Assembly: GCA_030672445.1 (NCBI GenBank)
Contig: DAOVGK010000031.1
Span: 1-20,070, forward strand
Source: Candidatus Aerophobota bacterium
Lineage (GTDB): Bacteria; Aerophobota; Aerophobia; Aerophobales; AE-B3A
Direction: 5' to 3'
DNA length: 20,070 nucleotides
The notes beneath the pieces were generated by a model. It did no database searches, had not been told where the DNA came from, and was given only the letters and a program-made list of their open reading frames with translations. This document shows positions 7,365-15,075 of this stretch, one piece after another. Positions within the stretch are counted from its first letter, which is position 1. Each line of letters begins with the position of its first letter. The translations under genes and the position numbers were made by a program.

Positions 7365-8375
7365 CTACCCCAGAAGACTCACTACCATCCTCTGGATTGC
7401 TACCTCTGGCTCTTCCCTGCCGGTTTTGATTGATGCCTCCGCCTCAACTAAATCTTCATAGTCACTAATTAACTCAGAGAGGCTAAACCTCTTAGCCGCC
7501 TGAAGATAATGGTTGGCCAGGTCAGTATAAAACTTAGGGTAATAGTTTCTCGGTCCGAAGACAATAGAGCAGGCCTCTTGAGGAGAAAGCCTCCTCTTTT
7601 TTTCTTTAATTCGGAGTAAACTGCGCACCTCATGGACAATCAGGGAATGGATTCTTGAAGGTTTTTCTCCTCTTTCCAGAAGCTGAGAGAGGATGTGAAT
7701 GGTTTTGGCAAGATCTTTTTCTCTTATGGCACCCATCAAGTCAAATACTCCCAGCCCCTTTCCTTCTCCTGCTACTTTTTCTACGTCTTCCTTCTCTATT
7801 GTTCGTGCCGGATGGGTGAAGATGATCAGCTTTTCTATCTCCTGGTTTAAGTTTTGAAGGTCGTTTCCTATCCTTTCTCTAAGATAGATTAAGGCCTCGG
7901 GGTCAATTTCTTTTCCCTCTTTTTCAATTCTTTCTTGAATCCAATCTATGATCTCCTCATCCCATAAGGGATAAAAAGAGATGACCTTACCATTTTTTTG
8001 AAATTCCTGGTATAGTTTTCTTCTTCGGTCAAATTTTCCGGTGAGGCAAACCAGGCAGCTACTCTTCACTGGGTTTTTCAAATAGTTGGCCAGGGTTCTT
8101 TGATCCTTTTCGGACCATTTGTCTACCGCATCCACTACCACCAGACGATACTTTCCTTTAAAGGGAAGAGTAGAGACCGACTCTATTATCTGGGTAGCAT
8201 TCACATTAAGAGCAGAAATCTTTTCATAGTTGAAATCCTCATAATCGGGAAGGATTATCCTCTCTTTAAGCTTTTTTAGAGCTTCTTGCTTTAAATAATC
8301 CTCTTCTCCCTCAAAAAGATAGGCTGGAGCAATCCTTCCGGCCTCCAACTCCCTTAAGAATTGTTGATATTTCAT
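7365..8375 (-). CDS. holA: DNA polymerase III delta subunit
   Basis: HolA opens the beta sliding clamp as part of the clamp loader in DNA replication. The 336-residue length is typical. The start YLFEGEEDYLKQEALKKLKE corresponds to the family's nucleotide-binding-like segment. It is followed by KYRLVVVDAVDKW, then LVCLTGKFDRRRKLYQE, and a C-terminal helical collar with PSRIHSLIVHEVRSLLRIKE and YYPKFYTDLANHYLQAAKRF. It starts 13 nt after the oxidoreductase gene, with a weak GGGG site, so it may be translated partly by coupling. A replication gene at the end of a sugar-type gene row is an odd neighbour. It may instead have a promoter inside the upstream gene. Confidence 0.9.
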   Translation of the reverse strand: MKYQQFLRELEAGRIAPAYLFEGEEDYLKQEALKKLKERIILPDYEDFNYEKISALNVNATQIIESVSTLPFKGKYRLVVVDAVDKWSEKDQRTLANYLKNPVKSSCLVCLTGKFDRRRKLYQEFQKNGKVISFYPLWDEEIIDWIQERIEKEGKEIDPEALIYLRERIGNDLQNLNQEIEKLIIFTHPARTIEKEDVEKVAGEGKGLGVFDLMGAIREKDLAKTIHILSQLLERGEKPSRIHSLIVHEVRSLLRIKEKKRRLSPQEACSIVFGPRNYYPKFYTDLANHYLQAAKRFSLSELISDYEDLVEAEASIKTGREEPEVAIQRMVVSLLG

Positions 8376-8388
8376 TTCCCCAAGCTTG

Positions 8389-9426
8389 CTAGCTATTGTT
8401 GAATCTCTTACCTATTTTAATTATTTTACCAGTTTCTGCCGATTCTTTTTCGGCAAGGACTATCTCAAGTGAATCTCTTGCTGCCCGGGCACTGGCTTGA
8501 GCAGGTTCTTGGTCATTTTCCACGCTATCGACAAAGTATTTTATTTCGGAAAAATATCCTCCTAATTGAGCAATGTTTCCCTCTGTATTTGCGGCTGGGA
8601 CAAGCTCTTGCTGAATCTCCGGATACTCCACTTTCCGGCCTGATTTGTAAATAGCTAAGGTCTTCTCGGCTCGGGAGTTAAATTCCACCACTCCTTTTTC
8701 AAATAAGGCAGTGTAGGCCATGGTGAAAGGAAAATTCTCCGGCATATCCCAACCTCCCTCGGCAAAGGCTATCACGTTATCAGCGAAAGTGAAGGTAGTA
8801 AATACATGACCGTAGGGAAGAGAATGGCTTGAGGCGTAGCAAATCAGCGAAAGAGGTTTTCCTAGAAGATACAAAAGATAATCAGTGTCATGGATATGTA
8901 GGTCTAGCAAAGCTCCACCACTACGTTTAGGGTCGGTAAGCCAATTATCCCAAGCCCAGTCAGGGGTAGGACTGAGCCTGATACAAGTTATGTTAAGAAG
9001 TTTCCCCAATTGGCCACTGTCGTAAATCTCTTTTAGCTTAATATATTCCGGCCAGAAACGAATTACTTGGCCAATCATGAACTTCACGCCTGCCTTTTCT
9101 GTGGTATCTATCATTTCATCAGCATCTTCGGTGGTTAAGGCTATGGGTTTTTCGCATAGGATATGCTTACCTTCTCGGGCAGCTTTGACCGCATATTCCT
9201 TGTGTAAAAAAGTTGGCAGGCATATATCCACCACGTCGACCTTTTCTTGATCCAACAAGTCCTCAGCGGTTGAATAAGCAGTGGCTCTGTGTCTGTCAAC
9301 TAGTTTCCCGGCCTTGTCCAGATCTCTATCAGCTACGGCTACCAGCTCGGCATTAGGTAGATTACGATAGACCTCAGCATGCATACCCCCCATAAACCCG
9401 GCTCCCAAAATCCCAATTTTAACCAT
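8389..9426 (-). CDS. Gfo/Idh/MocA-family NAD(P)-dependent sugar or inositol oxidoreductase
   Basis: This 345-residue protein has an N-terminal Rossmann domain with GAGFMGGMHAEVYRN (8-22). The family's catalytic-lysine motif EKPIALT follows (92-98). In the C-terminal domain the acid/histidine pair lies in GGALLDLHIHDTDYLLYLLG (D175, H179). Family members oxidise or reduce a hydroxyl of sugars, inositols or related polyols. The substrate cannot be read from the sequence. AAGGAGG lies 5 nt before the ATG. It follows the TIM-barrel gene by 50 nt; oxidoreductase plus isomerase/epimerase pairs like this are common in sugar and inositol catabolism. Confidence 0.9.
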   Translation of the reverse strand: MVKIGILGAGFMGGMHAEVYRNLPNAELVAVADRDLDKAGKLVDRHRATAYSTAEDLLDQEKVDVVDICLPTFLHKEYAVKAAREGKHILCEKPIALTTEDADEMIDTTEKAGVKFMIGQVIRFWPEYIKLKEIYDSGQLGKLLNITCIRLSPTPDWAWDNWLTDPKRSGGALLDLHIHDTDYLLYLLGKPLSLICYASSHSLPYGHVFTTFTFADNVIAFAEGGWDMPENFPFTMAYTALFEKGVVEFNSRAEKTLAIYKSGRKVEYPEIQQELVPAANTEGNIAQLGGYFSEIKYFVDSVENDQEPAQASARAARDSLEIVLAEKESAETGKIIKIGKRFNNS

Positions 9427-9476
9427 CTTTTCCTCCTTGGAAAAATAGACAAAAGATTTGGTTTTAAGACTTTTGT

Positions 9477-10334
9477 TTATCTACTCAGGATGAAATCCAT
9501 GCTTTTGGAGGTATTGTAAAGAAGAGCCTCCGGATGCTGTGAATAAGGAGGAAGGATTTCCGCAGTTAGCCAGCCATGGTAACCTATTTCCTCAAGAGCC
9601 TTCATAACCTCAGCCCAATTTACATCCCCTTCCAGCAGATCAACGAAACCGTTAACATTTCCTACAGACGTCTTGAAATCCTTAATATGAACCTTTTTTA
9701 TTCTTTTTCCCAGAATCCTGATCCAGTGCTCAGGATAACCGGTAAGGAGGCTGTTTCCTACATCAAAATAGGCACCCAGATAAGGAGATCCAATTTTATC
9801 AATAAAGTCCCTCATTTCCAGAGGAGAGAGCAAGAATTTATTCCAGACATTTTCAATGCCAATAGAGACTTTATATCTTTCAGCCGTAGGAACGCATTCC
9901 TTAAGAGCCTCCAGCGATCTTTCGTAGGCAAGATGATAGGGTACAACTTCTGCATTCGGTTTAAAGAAGACATCCACTGTGCCGGGGATCACCAGGGCCG
10001 TATCCACACCCAAATAGGAAGCGAGCTCCAACATTCTCCTGACAATATCCTTAGCCTTCTCTCTTGTTTTATCATCAGAACTGGTAAGAGAATAGTCCCA
10101 AAGCAGGCCTGTAGCTAGACTGCTTAACTCAATTCCCACATCTTTAGATGCCTGAACTATTTTTTTTATATCCTGCCTGGTGGAGCTAAGAGTGAGCTCT
10201 CCGGCCTCAGCCACCGCAAATTCAATGCCCTCAAAACCTGCCTCCTTAGCCTTCTTCATACAACCCTCAAGGTCAAGTTTAGGCTTGCCTTCCAAAACCC
10301 CGGGAAAAGACCAGTAACTAATACTTTTTTTCAT
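9477..10334 (-). CDS. Sugar phosphate isomerase/epimerase (xylose isomerase-like TIM barrel)
   Basis: This 285-residue protein has the AP-endonuclease-2 / IolE-like TIM barrel. The four expected metal ligands are visible: E161 in IGIENVWN, D191 in YFDVGNSLL, H216 in KKVHIKDF, and E259 in WLTAEILPP. Members isomerise or epimerise sugars, keto-sugars or inosose, usually with a divalent metal. It is followed by the Gfo/Idh/MocA gene, its likely partner. The ATG follows a GGGAGGG site. The first 17 nt overlap the end of an out-of-frame gene remnant, suggesting that the gene was once translationally coupled to a now broken upstream gene. Confidence 0.87.
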   Translation of the reverse strand: MKKSISYWSFPGVLEGKPKLDLEGCMKKAKEAGFEGIEFAVAEAGELTLSSTRQDIKKIVQASKDVGIELSSLATGLLWDYSLTSSDDKTREKAKDIVRRMLELASYLGVDTALVIPGTVDVFFKPNAEVVPYHLAYERSLEALKECVPTAERYKVSIGIENVWNKFLLSPLEMRDFIDKIGSPYLGAYFDVGNSLLTGYPEHWIRILGKRIKKVHIKDFKTSVGNVNGFVDLLEGDVNWAEVMKALEEIGYHGWLTAEILPPYSQHPEALLYNTSKSMDFILSR

Positions 10335-10473
10335 TAATCCCTCCCATGAGTTTTACCCTCCAAAACTTGGTAATGTAATTATGGGTCTTGTATCTTTTGA
10401 CCATCTCAGGATCCAGAGGGTATACTCCATGTTTTCTTGCTGTATCTATCATGGTTTTATAATTCTCTGGGTT
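10318..10473 (-). pseudogene. C-terminal remnant of an unidentified gene
   Basis: Between a TAG just upstream and a TAG at 10320-10318 the minus strand encodes 51 residues. They begin NPENYKTMIDTARKHGVYPL, continue through KTHNYITKFWRVKLMGG, and have no start or ribosome binding site of their own. The composition is protein-like and the end overlaps the isomerase start in the style of coupled genes. It is probably the 3' end of a gene whose 5' part was deleted when it was joined to the UroD remnant. The family is not recognised. Confidence 0.4.
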
Positions 10474-10710
10474 CTATCTTCCAAATTATCCCCCATTCAT
10501 CGCTGTAAACATTGCTGCCTAACTGGTCTCTTTTTTGATCCTCCGGGCAGGTTATACCATCCAAATCTTCTTTCTCTACAAAATCAGCATAGGAGATATC
10601 ACCGTAGAGAGAGAGGAAATTACAGGCTGATTTACGATAAGCTCCCATGCAGGAACTCTATCAGGTTGCCTTCTCTTTAGGGCTAACATCATCCGCTCAT
10701 ACCCTGTCAT
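10457..10710 (-). pseudogene. Frameshifted, truncated UroD-family methyltransferase-like remnant
   Basis: An ATG at 10710-10708 with an AGGGAG site 9 nt upstream starts MTGYERMMLALKRRQPDRVP, a classic N-terminus of uroporphyrinogen-decarboxylase-like proteins. The frame is lost in a CTCTCTCTC run near 10605-10613. One CT unit fewer would restore a continuous reading into LYGDISYADFVEKEDLDGI and DEWGIIWKIEP, as expected in the family. The sequence then stops after about 84 codons, where full-length relatives have about 350. It is therefore both frameshifted and truncated. It is not a copy of either intact UroD-family gene nearby, so a third paralogue was once here. Confidence 0.8.
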
Positions 10711-10829
10711 TTTTAAAGCTCCCTATTTTGTAATTTACCCGCTTTAGCAGGATTCGTAAAAGATCGCCATTTAGATAACTACCAACTTACTGGCAGAAGG
10801 AAAATGGGATTCGCCAAAAGTCTCCATGC

Positions 10830-11942
10830 CTAAAATAACTTACCGTATTTTTTTGCGGAATTCACAAAGGTTATAATATTTTCCCAAGGTGTCTCTGGTT
10901 CCAAAACGTTAGACGGTGAGATAATTAACCCTCCCTTTCTTCCAATATTATCTATTCTTTTTTTTATTTCCTCCTTTATCTTTTGAGGATCGCTATGAGA
11001 CATAGTGCTTTGACATCCAATTGTTCCCCAAAGTGTAATATATTTACCATATTCTTTCTTTATTTTCTCCGGGTTCATACATTCAGGTTGTACAGGATTT
11101 AATATATCTACCCCAATCTCAATTAAATCTGGGATTATTGGTGCTATATACCCATCAGAATGAAAAAATATTTTTATCTGAGGACTAATCTTACGAATAA
11201 TTTCAAAAACTTTCTTCCATCGAGGCTTTAACCACTCTCTCCAAAGAGATGGGCTTATTTGCATACCTGTTTGTGCTCCAACATCATCGTAATAACATAT
11301 TATATCTACTCCCCATTTTGTCATTTTTTGTGAGACTTGTATAGTATAATCTGTTACTTTGTCCATAACTGCTTCAGCTAAACTTTTATTGATCATCATA
11401 TCAACAAGTAGTAATTCCTGACTTCTCAGCCACCAGGACCACTCAAAAATAGATCCACCATAACCTATGGAGACAAATCCCTGTGCTTTTATTTTATTTA
11501 TTTTTTCCTTTATTTCCCTGCCTGTAAAACAGGGGTAAGGATATTCTTCTATTTCTTTTCTTGTTTTTACTTTACTTAGGGGATGATACATTTTTTCAAA
11601 ATGAGCTAGTGATGCTTTAGTATAACCTATTCCCCATTCATCAACTCTTGCTGCAGAGGGAAGTTCAGGTAGATATTTTTCTCTTATGTATTTTTCAAAA
11701 TCCGAAGTGCTTCGTAAACTTAGATCTCCTGTAGCTCCTGGCACATTAGCAGTTAACTCACATTCTATTTTACGAATATCATAATTAAAATATTCCTCAG
11801 GACTCTCACAACCTGTCTTATTTTTAAATATCTCTAATAGGGTGGGCGATAGCCCTTCAAAAGCACCTACATCTAAGGTCCAAGGCACACAATCAGGCGG
11901 TTTTCTCTCTATCGCTGCAAAAACTCTCTCTCTTGGATTCAT
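10830..11942 (-). CDS. UroD-family protein (uroporphyrinogen decarboxylase/MtaA-like), copy 1
   Basis: This 370-residue TIM-barrel protein belongs to the UroD/corrinoid methyltransferase superfamily. The family's N-terminus is RERVFAAIERKPPDCVPW. The core motif is FFHSDGYIAPIIPDLIEIGV (259-278), followed by DILNPVQPECMNPEKIKKEY and LWGTIGCQSTM. In MtaA/MtbA methyltransferases zinc is held by H-x-C; here the site is H261-S-D263. The real heme enzyme has different signature residues, so heme synthesis is unlikely. ATG 11942 is chosen over the TTG one codon upstream because GGAGA lies 7 nt before it. It sits between a second UroD-like gene and the remnants, downstream of a sugar ABC transporter. 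The substrate is unknown. Confidence 0.82.
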   Translation of the reverse strand: MNPRERVFAAIERKPPDCVPWTLDVGAFEGLSPTLLEIFKNKTGCESPEEYFNYDIRKIECELTANVPGATGDLSLRSTSDFEKYIREKYLPELPSAARVDEWGIGYTKASLAHFEKMYHPLSKVKTRKEIEEYPYPCFTGREIKEKINKIKAQGFVSIGYGGSIFEWSWWLRSQELLLVDMMINKSLAEAVMDKVTDYTIQVSQKMTKWGVDIICYYDDVGAQTGMQISPSLWREWLKPRWKKVFEIIRKISPQIKIFFHSDGYIAPIIPDLIEIGVDILNPVQPECMNPEKIKKEYGKYITLWGTIGCQSTMSHSDPQKIKEEIKKRIDNIGRKGGLIISPSNVLEPETPWENIITFVNSAKKYGKLF

Positions 11943-12025
11943 CAAAATTTCTCCAAAACTAATTATATATAAGGAAGATCCTTATTGGAAGGAATGAGTT
12001 CTCTTTAGCAACTCTATCTCTAATC

Positions 12026-13207
12026 TCATCCGTATTTTCTACCCGATTTTAGAAATTGGATAAGATTTTTCTCGGTTTTCTTAGGCAAAGGAGAAATAAT
12101 GGCGGTAGAGGAAGGGAGAAGGATGTATCCTCCTTCCAACGAACCATCTTCAATAGCTTTTTTTACTTTTTTGTCAACCTCTTTTATAGAACAAAATTCC
12201 AGATCAGAAAACTCCATATACCCCATTAAACAAATTTCACTCCCTATCCTTTCTTTTAACTCTAATAAAGTTAAGTCTCCATGTGGAGGAGGCTCAATGG
12301 GCTCCAGCATATCTGGTTTCATCTTCATAATCGCCTTTAATATCGGCTTCAGTTTTCCATGACAGTGAATGCAAGCAAAATTACCACTTTCCTGGATTAA
12401 TCTAACAAGCTTAGTATCATACCTTGTCACAAACTGATCAAAATATTCCGGTGGCAACATTGGAGGAGTGATATACTCCGGTCCAAATAGGCGAAACACT
12501 GTCTCCTTAACTTCCTCACTCACACATTTAATTAGTTGGTAAAGCCGCTCGTAGAAAAAGCCCAAAAGATTTAAGATCTTAGTCCTGTTGGTAAAGGATT
12601 GAATTAGAAACTCTGAATAATTGAAAAGTGGAACCACCGCACCTAAAGGATCGGGTATGCTTAATCCCATTATCCCCTTGTCTCCCAATTCCTTTTCTGC
12701 AGTTAAAAATTGAGAAAGATCAAGCTTTAGAGGGACATAGGGAAGAGAAAGGATTTTTTCTACATCTTTAATATCTTTAATAAGAGGTCCCATCTGCCAG
12801 GTAGTGGCTACATCCTTATCAACTCGATCAATTGAATGTAAAATACCCTTAGATGTTTCAATTGTAGTTTCGAATAGAATGTTGTTTCTTTCCTTTACAG
12901 TCTTTTTCACCTCATATTTAATTCCATCTGTAGATGAGAAAAATACCCCCAAATTGCCTATCCCGTTATACACAAAGGGGTCTTGTTTCTCTTTCGTGGC
13001 CTCAAGATAATAGGTAAAATTTGGATCTCCTATAGGAGCAAAAGCAAAAGTATCTTGGTATTCTCGGGCAAATTCCAGTAGACGAGAATAACTGGGGTCT
13101 CTGCTTTCCCATCCTCTAGCAAAGGGATTAAGCCAATAAAGGGTTACCGGGACTCTTTCTGTTTTTTCTAAATTAATTGTCTTTATAATAAGTTCTCTTG
13201 AAGTCAT
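12026..13207 (-). CDS. UroD-family protein (uroporphyrinogen decarboxylase/MtaA-like), copy 2
   Basis: This 393-residue protein is distantly related to the downstream UroD-like gene. It has TSRELIIKTINLEKTERVPV at the start. The barrel motif is ACIHCHGKLKPILKAIMKMK (279-297), with H281-C-H283 where methyltransferases have H-x-C. It continues with DMLEPIEPPPHGDL, LMGYMEFSDLEF and LEGGYILLPSSTAII. The last parts match the family's substrate-side loops but the sequence is diverged. It starts 33 nt after the permease stop, with no strong ribosome binding site, so it belongs to the transporter operon. Family members near sugar transporters are common in uncultured bacteria, with no agreed function. 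Methyl transfer is a possibility only. Confidence 0.78.
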   Translation of the reverse strand: MTSRELIIKTINLEKTERVPVTLYWLNPFARGWESRDPSYSRLLEFAREYQDTFAFAPIGDPNFTYYLEATKEKQDPFVYNGIGNLGVFFSSTDGIKYEVKKTVKERNNILFETTIETSKGILHSIDRVDKDVATTWQMGPLIKDIKDVEKILSLPYVPLKLDLSQFLTAEKELGDKGIMGLSIPDPLGAVVPLFNYSEFLIQSFTNRTKILNLLGFFYERLYQLIKCVSEEVKETVFRLFGPEYITPPMLPPEYFDQFVTRYDTKLVRLIQESGNFACIHCHGKLKPILKAIMKMKPDMLEPIEPPPHGDLTLLELKERIGSEICLMGYMEFSDLEFCSIKEVDKKVKKAIEDGSLEGGYILLPSSTAIISPLPKKTEKNLIQFLKSGRKYG

Positions 13208-13240
13208 TTCAGGTAAATATTCAGATTGCGAAGCTTTTTA

Positions 13241-14110
13241 TTATCCTTTTAATGCTCCTGCAGATATACCACTTATGAAATCCTTCTGCATTAGCCACAT
13301 AATTATAAGAACCGGGAACACCACCACACAACCCATCGCAGCCATTGGACCCCATATAAGCCCCTTATCTGTAATGAATCCCGCGATAGTTACAGTTAAA
13401 GGTTTTGCGCGATATACTGTCAAAATTACTGCATAGAGAAATTCATTCCAGCTATTAATAAAAGTGAGCATCCCGGTAGCTATTAATCCAGGTTTTACTA
13501 TAGGAGTTGAAATATAGATATAACGTTGCAGTAGTGAGCAACCGTCAAGCATACTCTGCTCTTCTATTTCATAAGGAAGTCCCTGATAAAAGCCTATCAT
13601 AAGGAGTATTACCAATGGCAGATTAAAACTCGTATTCATTAAAATAAGGGATAATACATTATCCATGAGATGTAAAGACCTGATAATATAGAAAACTGGA
13701 ACCGCTACAAGAACAGCAGGATACATCTTTTGAACAAGAAACCATCCAGCAAAGACATTCTTGAGCTTTTTTGGTAAGGCACCGTTTATAAGGGTATAGG
13801 CTGCCATACTGCCAGCTAAAACCGTAACAATGCTTGTTCCTGTTGCAATCAATAAGGAATTCTTCAAACCTTTAAAAAGATCATACTTATCAACCGCATC
13901 TACAAAATTCTGCGTAGTTATTCTTGATGGGAAAATAACAGGAGGTGAGGCAAAATACTCCTGTTCAACCTTAAATGCATTGGTAATCAACCAATAAAAT
14001 GGGAATAATATGATAATAAAAAGAAAAATCAATACTATTACACGTGTAGGAAAGCCAAGAAAGTTACATAAATAGTTTCTACTTTGTTGTTTTACAAGAC
14101 GTTTGGTCAT
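13241..14110 (-). CDS. Carbohydrate ABC transporter permease, MalG type
   Basis: This inner-membrane permease of 289 residues has about six membrane spans, the first at residues about 24-46 (VIVLIFLFIIILFPFYWLIT). The cytoplasmic EAA loop that touches the ATPase is at about 182-209. It reads EIEEQSMLDGCSLLQRYIYI, then STPIVKPG; the usual two alanines and the LP are replaced. The C-terminus KDFISGISAGALKG is typical of MalG. ATG 14110 overlaps the previous stop as TAATG, with GGAGAG upstream; the frame is open 48 nt further back inside the MalF-type gene. It pairs with the adjacent MalF-type permease and the binding protein to import a sugar. Confidence 0.9.
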   Translation of the reverse strand: MTKRLVKQQSRNYLCNFLGFPTRVIVLIFLFIIILFPFYWLITNAFKVEQEYFASPPVIFPSRITTQNFVDAVDKYDLFKGLKNSLLIATGTSIVTVLAGSMAAYTLINGALPKKLKNVFAGWFLVQKMYPAVLVAVPVFYIIRSLHLMDNVLSLILMNTSFNLPLVILLMIGFYQGLPYEIEEQSMLDGCSLLQRYIYISTPIVKPGLIATGMLTFINSWNEFLYAVILTVYRAKPLTVTIAGFITDKGLIWGPMAAMGCVVVFPVLIIMWLMQKDFISGISAGALKG

Positions 14111-15012
14111 TATCCAATTCTCTCCAATTGTTTTGTTCTTAAATGAATAAACCCCCATGCAATAAGTGACATAGAAATGATAAAAAGAACCGCTGCTGCC
14201 GATGAATACCCAATTCTTAGAAATTTTATTCCCTGGCGATATATATATGTGGGAAGCATTTCTGTAGCAGTACCTGGTCCTCCCTGGGTCATAACAAATA
14301 TTGTATCAAAAACTTTAAATGCATCTATAAAACGAATCATGGCTATTATAATAATTACTGGAGCAGTGATTGGTAACACTATTCTGGTAAATACTTTCAA
14401 GGGTGACGCTCCGTCCACCCGTGCAGCATCTATTAAAGTAATTGGAATCGCCTTGATAGAAGAAAGCACGAGAATTGCCACAAATGGAATAAACTGCCAG
14501 CAATCGACGAAAATAATTGTATAAATAGCTATTCGATAATCTCCTATCCAGGATACAGCAGGTAAGCCTACTAAGGTTAATAAATAGTTAACAATTCCAT
14601 ATGTTCTGTCCAGCATCATTCTCCATAAAGTACCCGCTGCCACAGGTGCAATAATCATTGGTATCATTAACAAACTTATCAAAAGGCGAGTAATTTTACT
14701 ATCATCGGAAAGCATCATGGCTATTACTATACCAATGATCATCTCTGTTGAAACAGCAAGTACCGCAAAAAAAATGTTATGTTTAACCGCGTCGATGAAT
14801 AACTCGTCGTGAAATATCTCAATATAATTTCCAATCCCATTGAATATCGGAGCCCTCTGTAAGTTTAATTTGTACTTAAAAAAGCTTAATCCAAACCCAA
14901 ATCCCAGCGGAATGAAGGCTGTAATTGAGAGTATAACAAATACAGGTATCAAGAATGACCAAGAATACAATACATCTCTTCTACTTTGAACAATATGCCT
15001 AGAAATCAACAT
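14110..15012 (-). CDS. Carbohydrate ABC transporter permease, MalF type
   Basis: This 300-residue inner-membrane permease has a first span at about 19-45 and six in total. Its EAA loop is clear at about 195-218: DAARVDGASPLKVFTRIVLP. The later FDTIFVMTQGGPGTATEMLP is diagnostic for MalF/UgpA-type permeases. The ATG is preceded by AAAGGA. It overlaps the MalG-type gene by one base, so the two subunits are translationally coupled. It lies downstream of the binding protein, after a stable stem-loop. No ATPase gene follows, so the transporter likely uses an ATPase encoded elsewhere. Confidence 0.92.
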   Translation of the reverse strand: MLISRHIVQSRRDVLYSWSFLIPVFVILSITAFIPLGFGFGLSFFKYKLNLQRAPIFNGIGNYIEIFHDELFIDAVKHNIFFAVLAVSTEMIIGIVIAMMLSDDSKITRLLISLLMIPMIIAPVAAGTLWRMMLDRTYGIVNYLLTLVGLPAVSWIGDYRIAIYTIIFVDCWQFIPFVAILVLSSIKAIPITLIDAARVDGASPLKVFTRIVLPITAPVIIIIAMIRFIDAFKVFDTIFVMTQGGPGTATEMLPTYIYRQGIKFLRIGYSSAAAVLFIISMSLIAWGFIHLRTKQLERIG

Positions 15013-15034
15013 TAGAGTAATCCTTTAAAATACA

Positions 15035-15068
15035 GTGGACCCCTCCATTAATTAATGAAAGGGTCCAC
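15035..15068 (-). promoter_or_regulatory. Intercistronic stem-loop between binding protein and permeases
   Basis: GTGGACCC (15035-15042) pairs with GGGTCCAC (15061-15068). The pairing continues inward through the self-complementary CATTAATTAATG with two mismatches, giving nearly 17 pairs. On the transcribed strand no T-run follows, so it is not a simple terminator. Such stems often protect the binding-protein mRNA and lower permease expression, as in mal operons; the role here is inferred. Confidence 0.65.
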
Positions 15069-15075
15069 TTTTAAA

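Noticed and set aside
9576..10118. 180-codon plus-strand frame opposite the TIM-barrel gene
   Set aside because: It is antisense to a gene with intact metal ligands, has no ribosome binding site and looks like no protein family.
14177..14524. 115-codon plus-strand frame opposite the MalF-type permease
   Set aside because: It is a shadow of a hydrophobic coding region on the other strand.
15035..15068. Rho-independent terminator after the binding protein
   Set aside because: The stem is strong, but no T-run follows on the transcribed strand and the operon continues.
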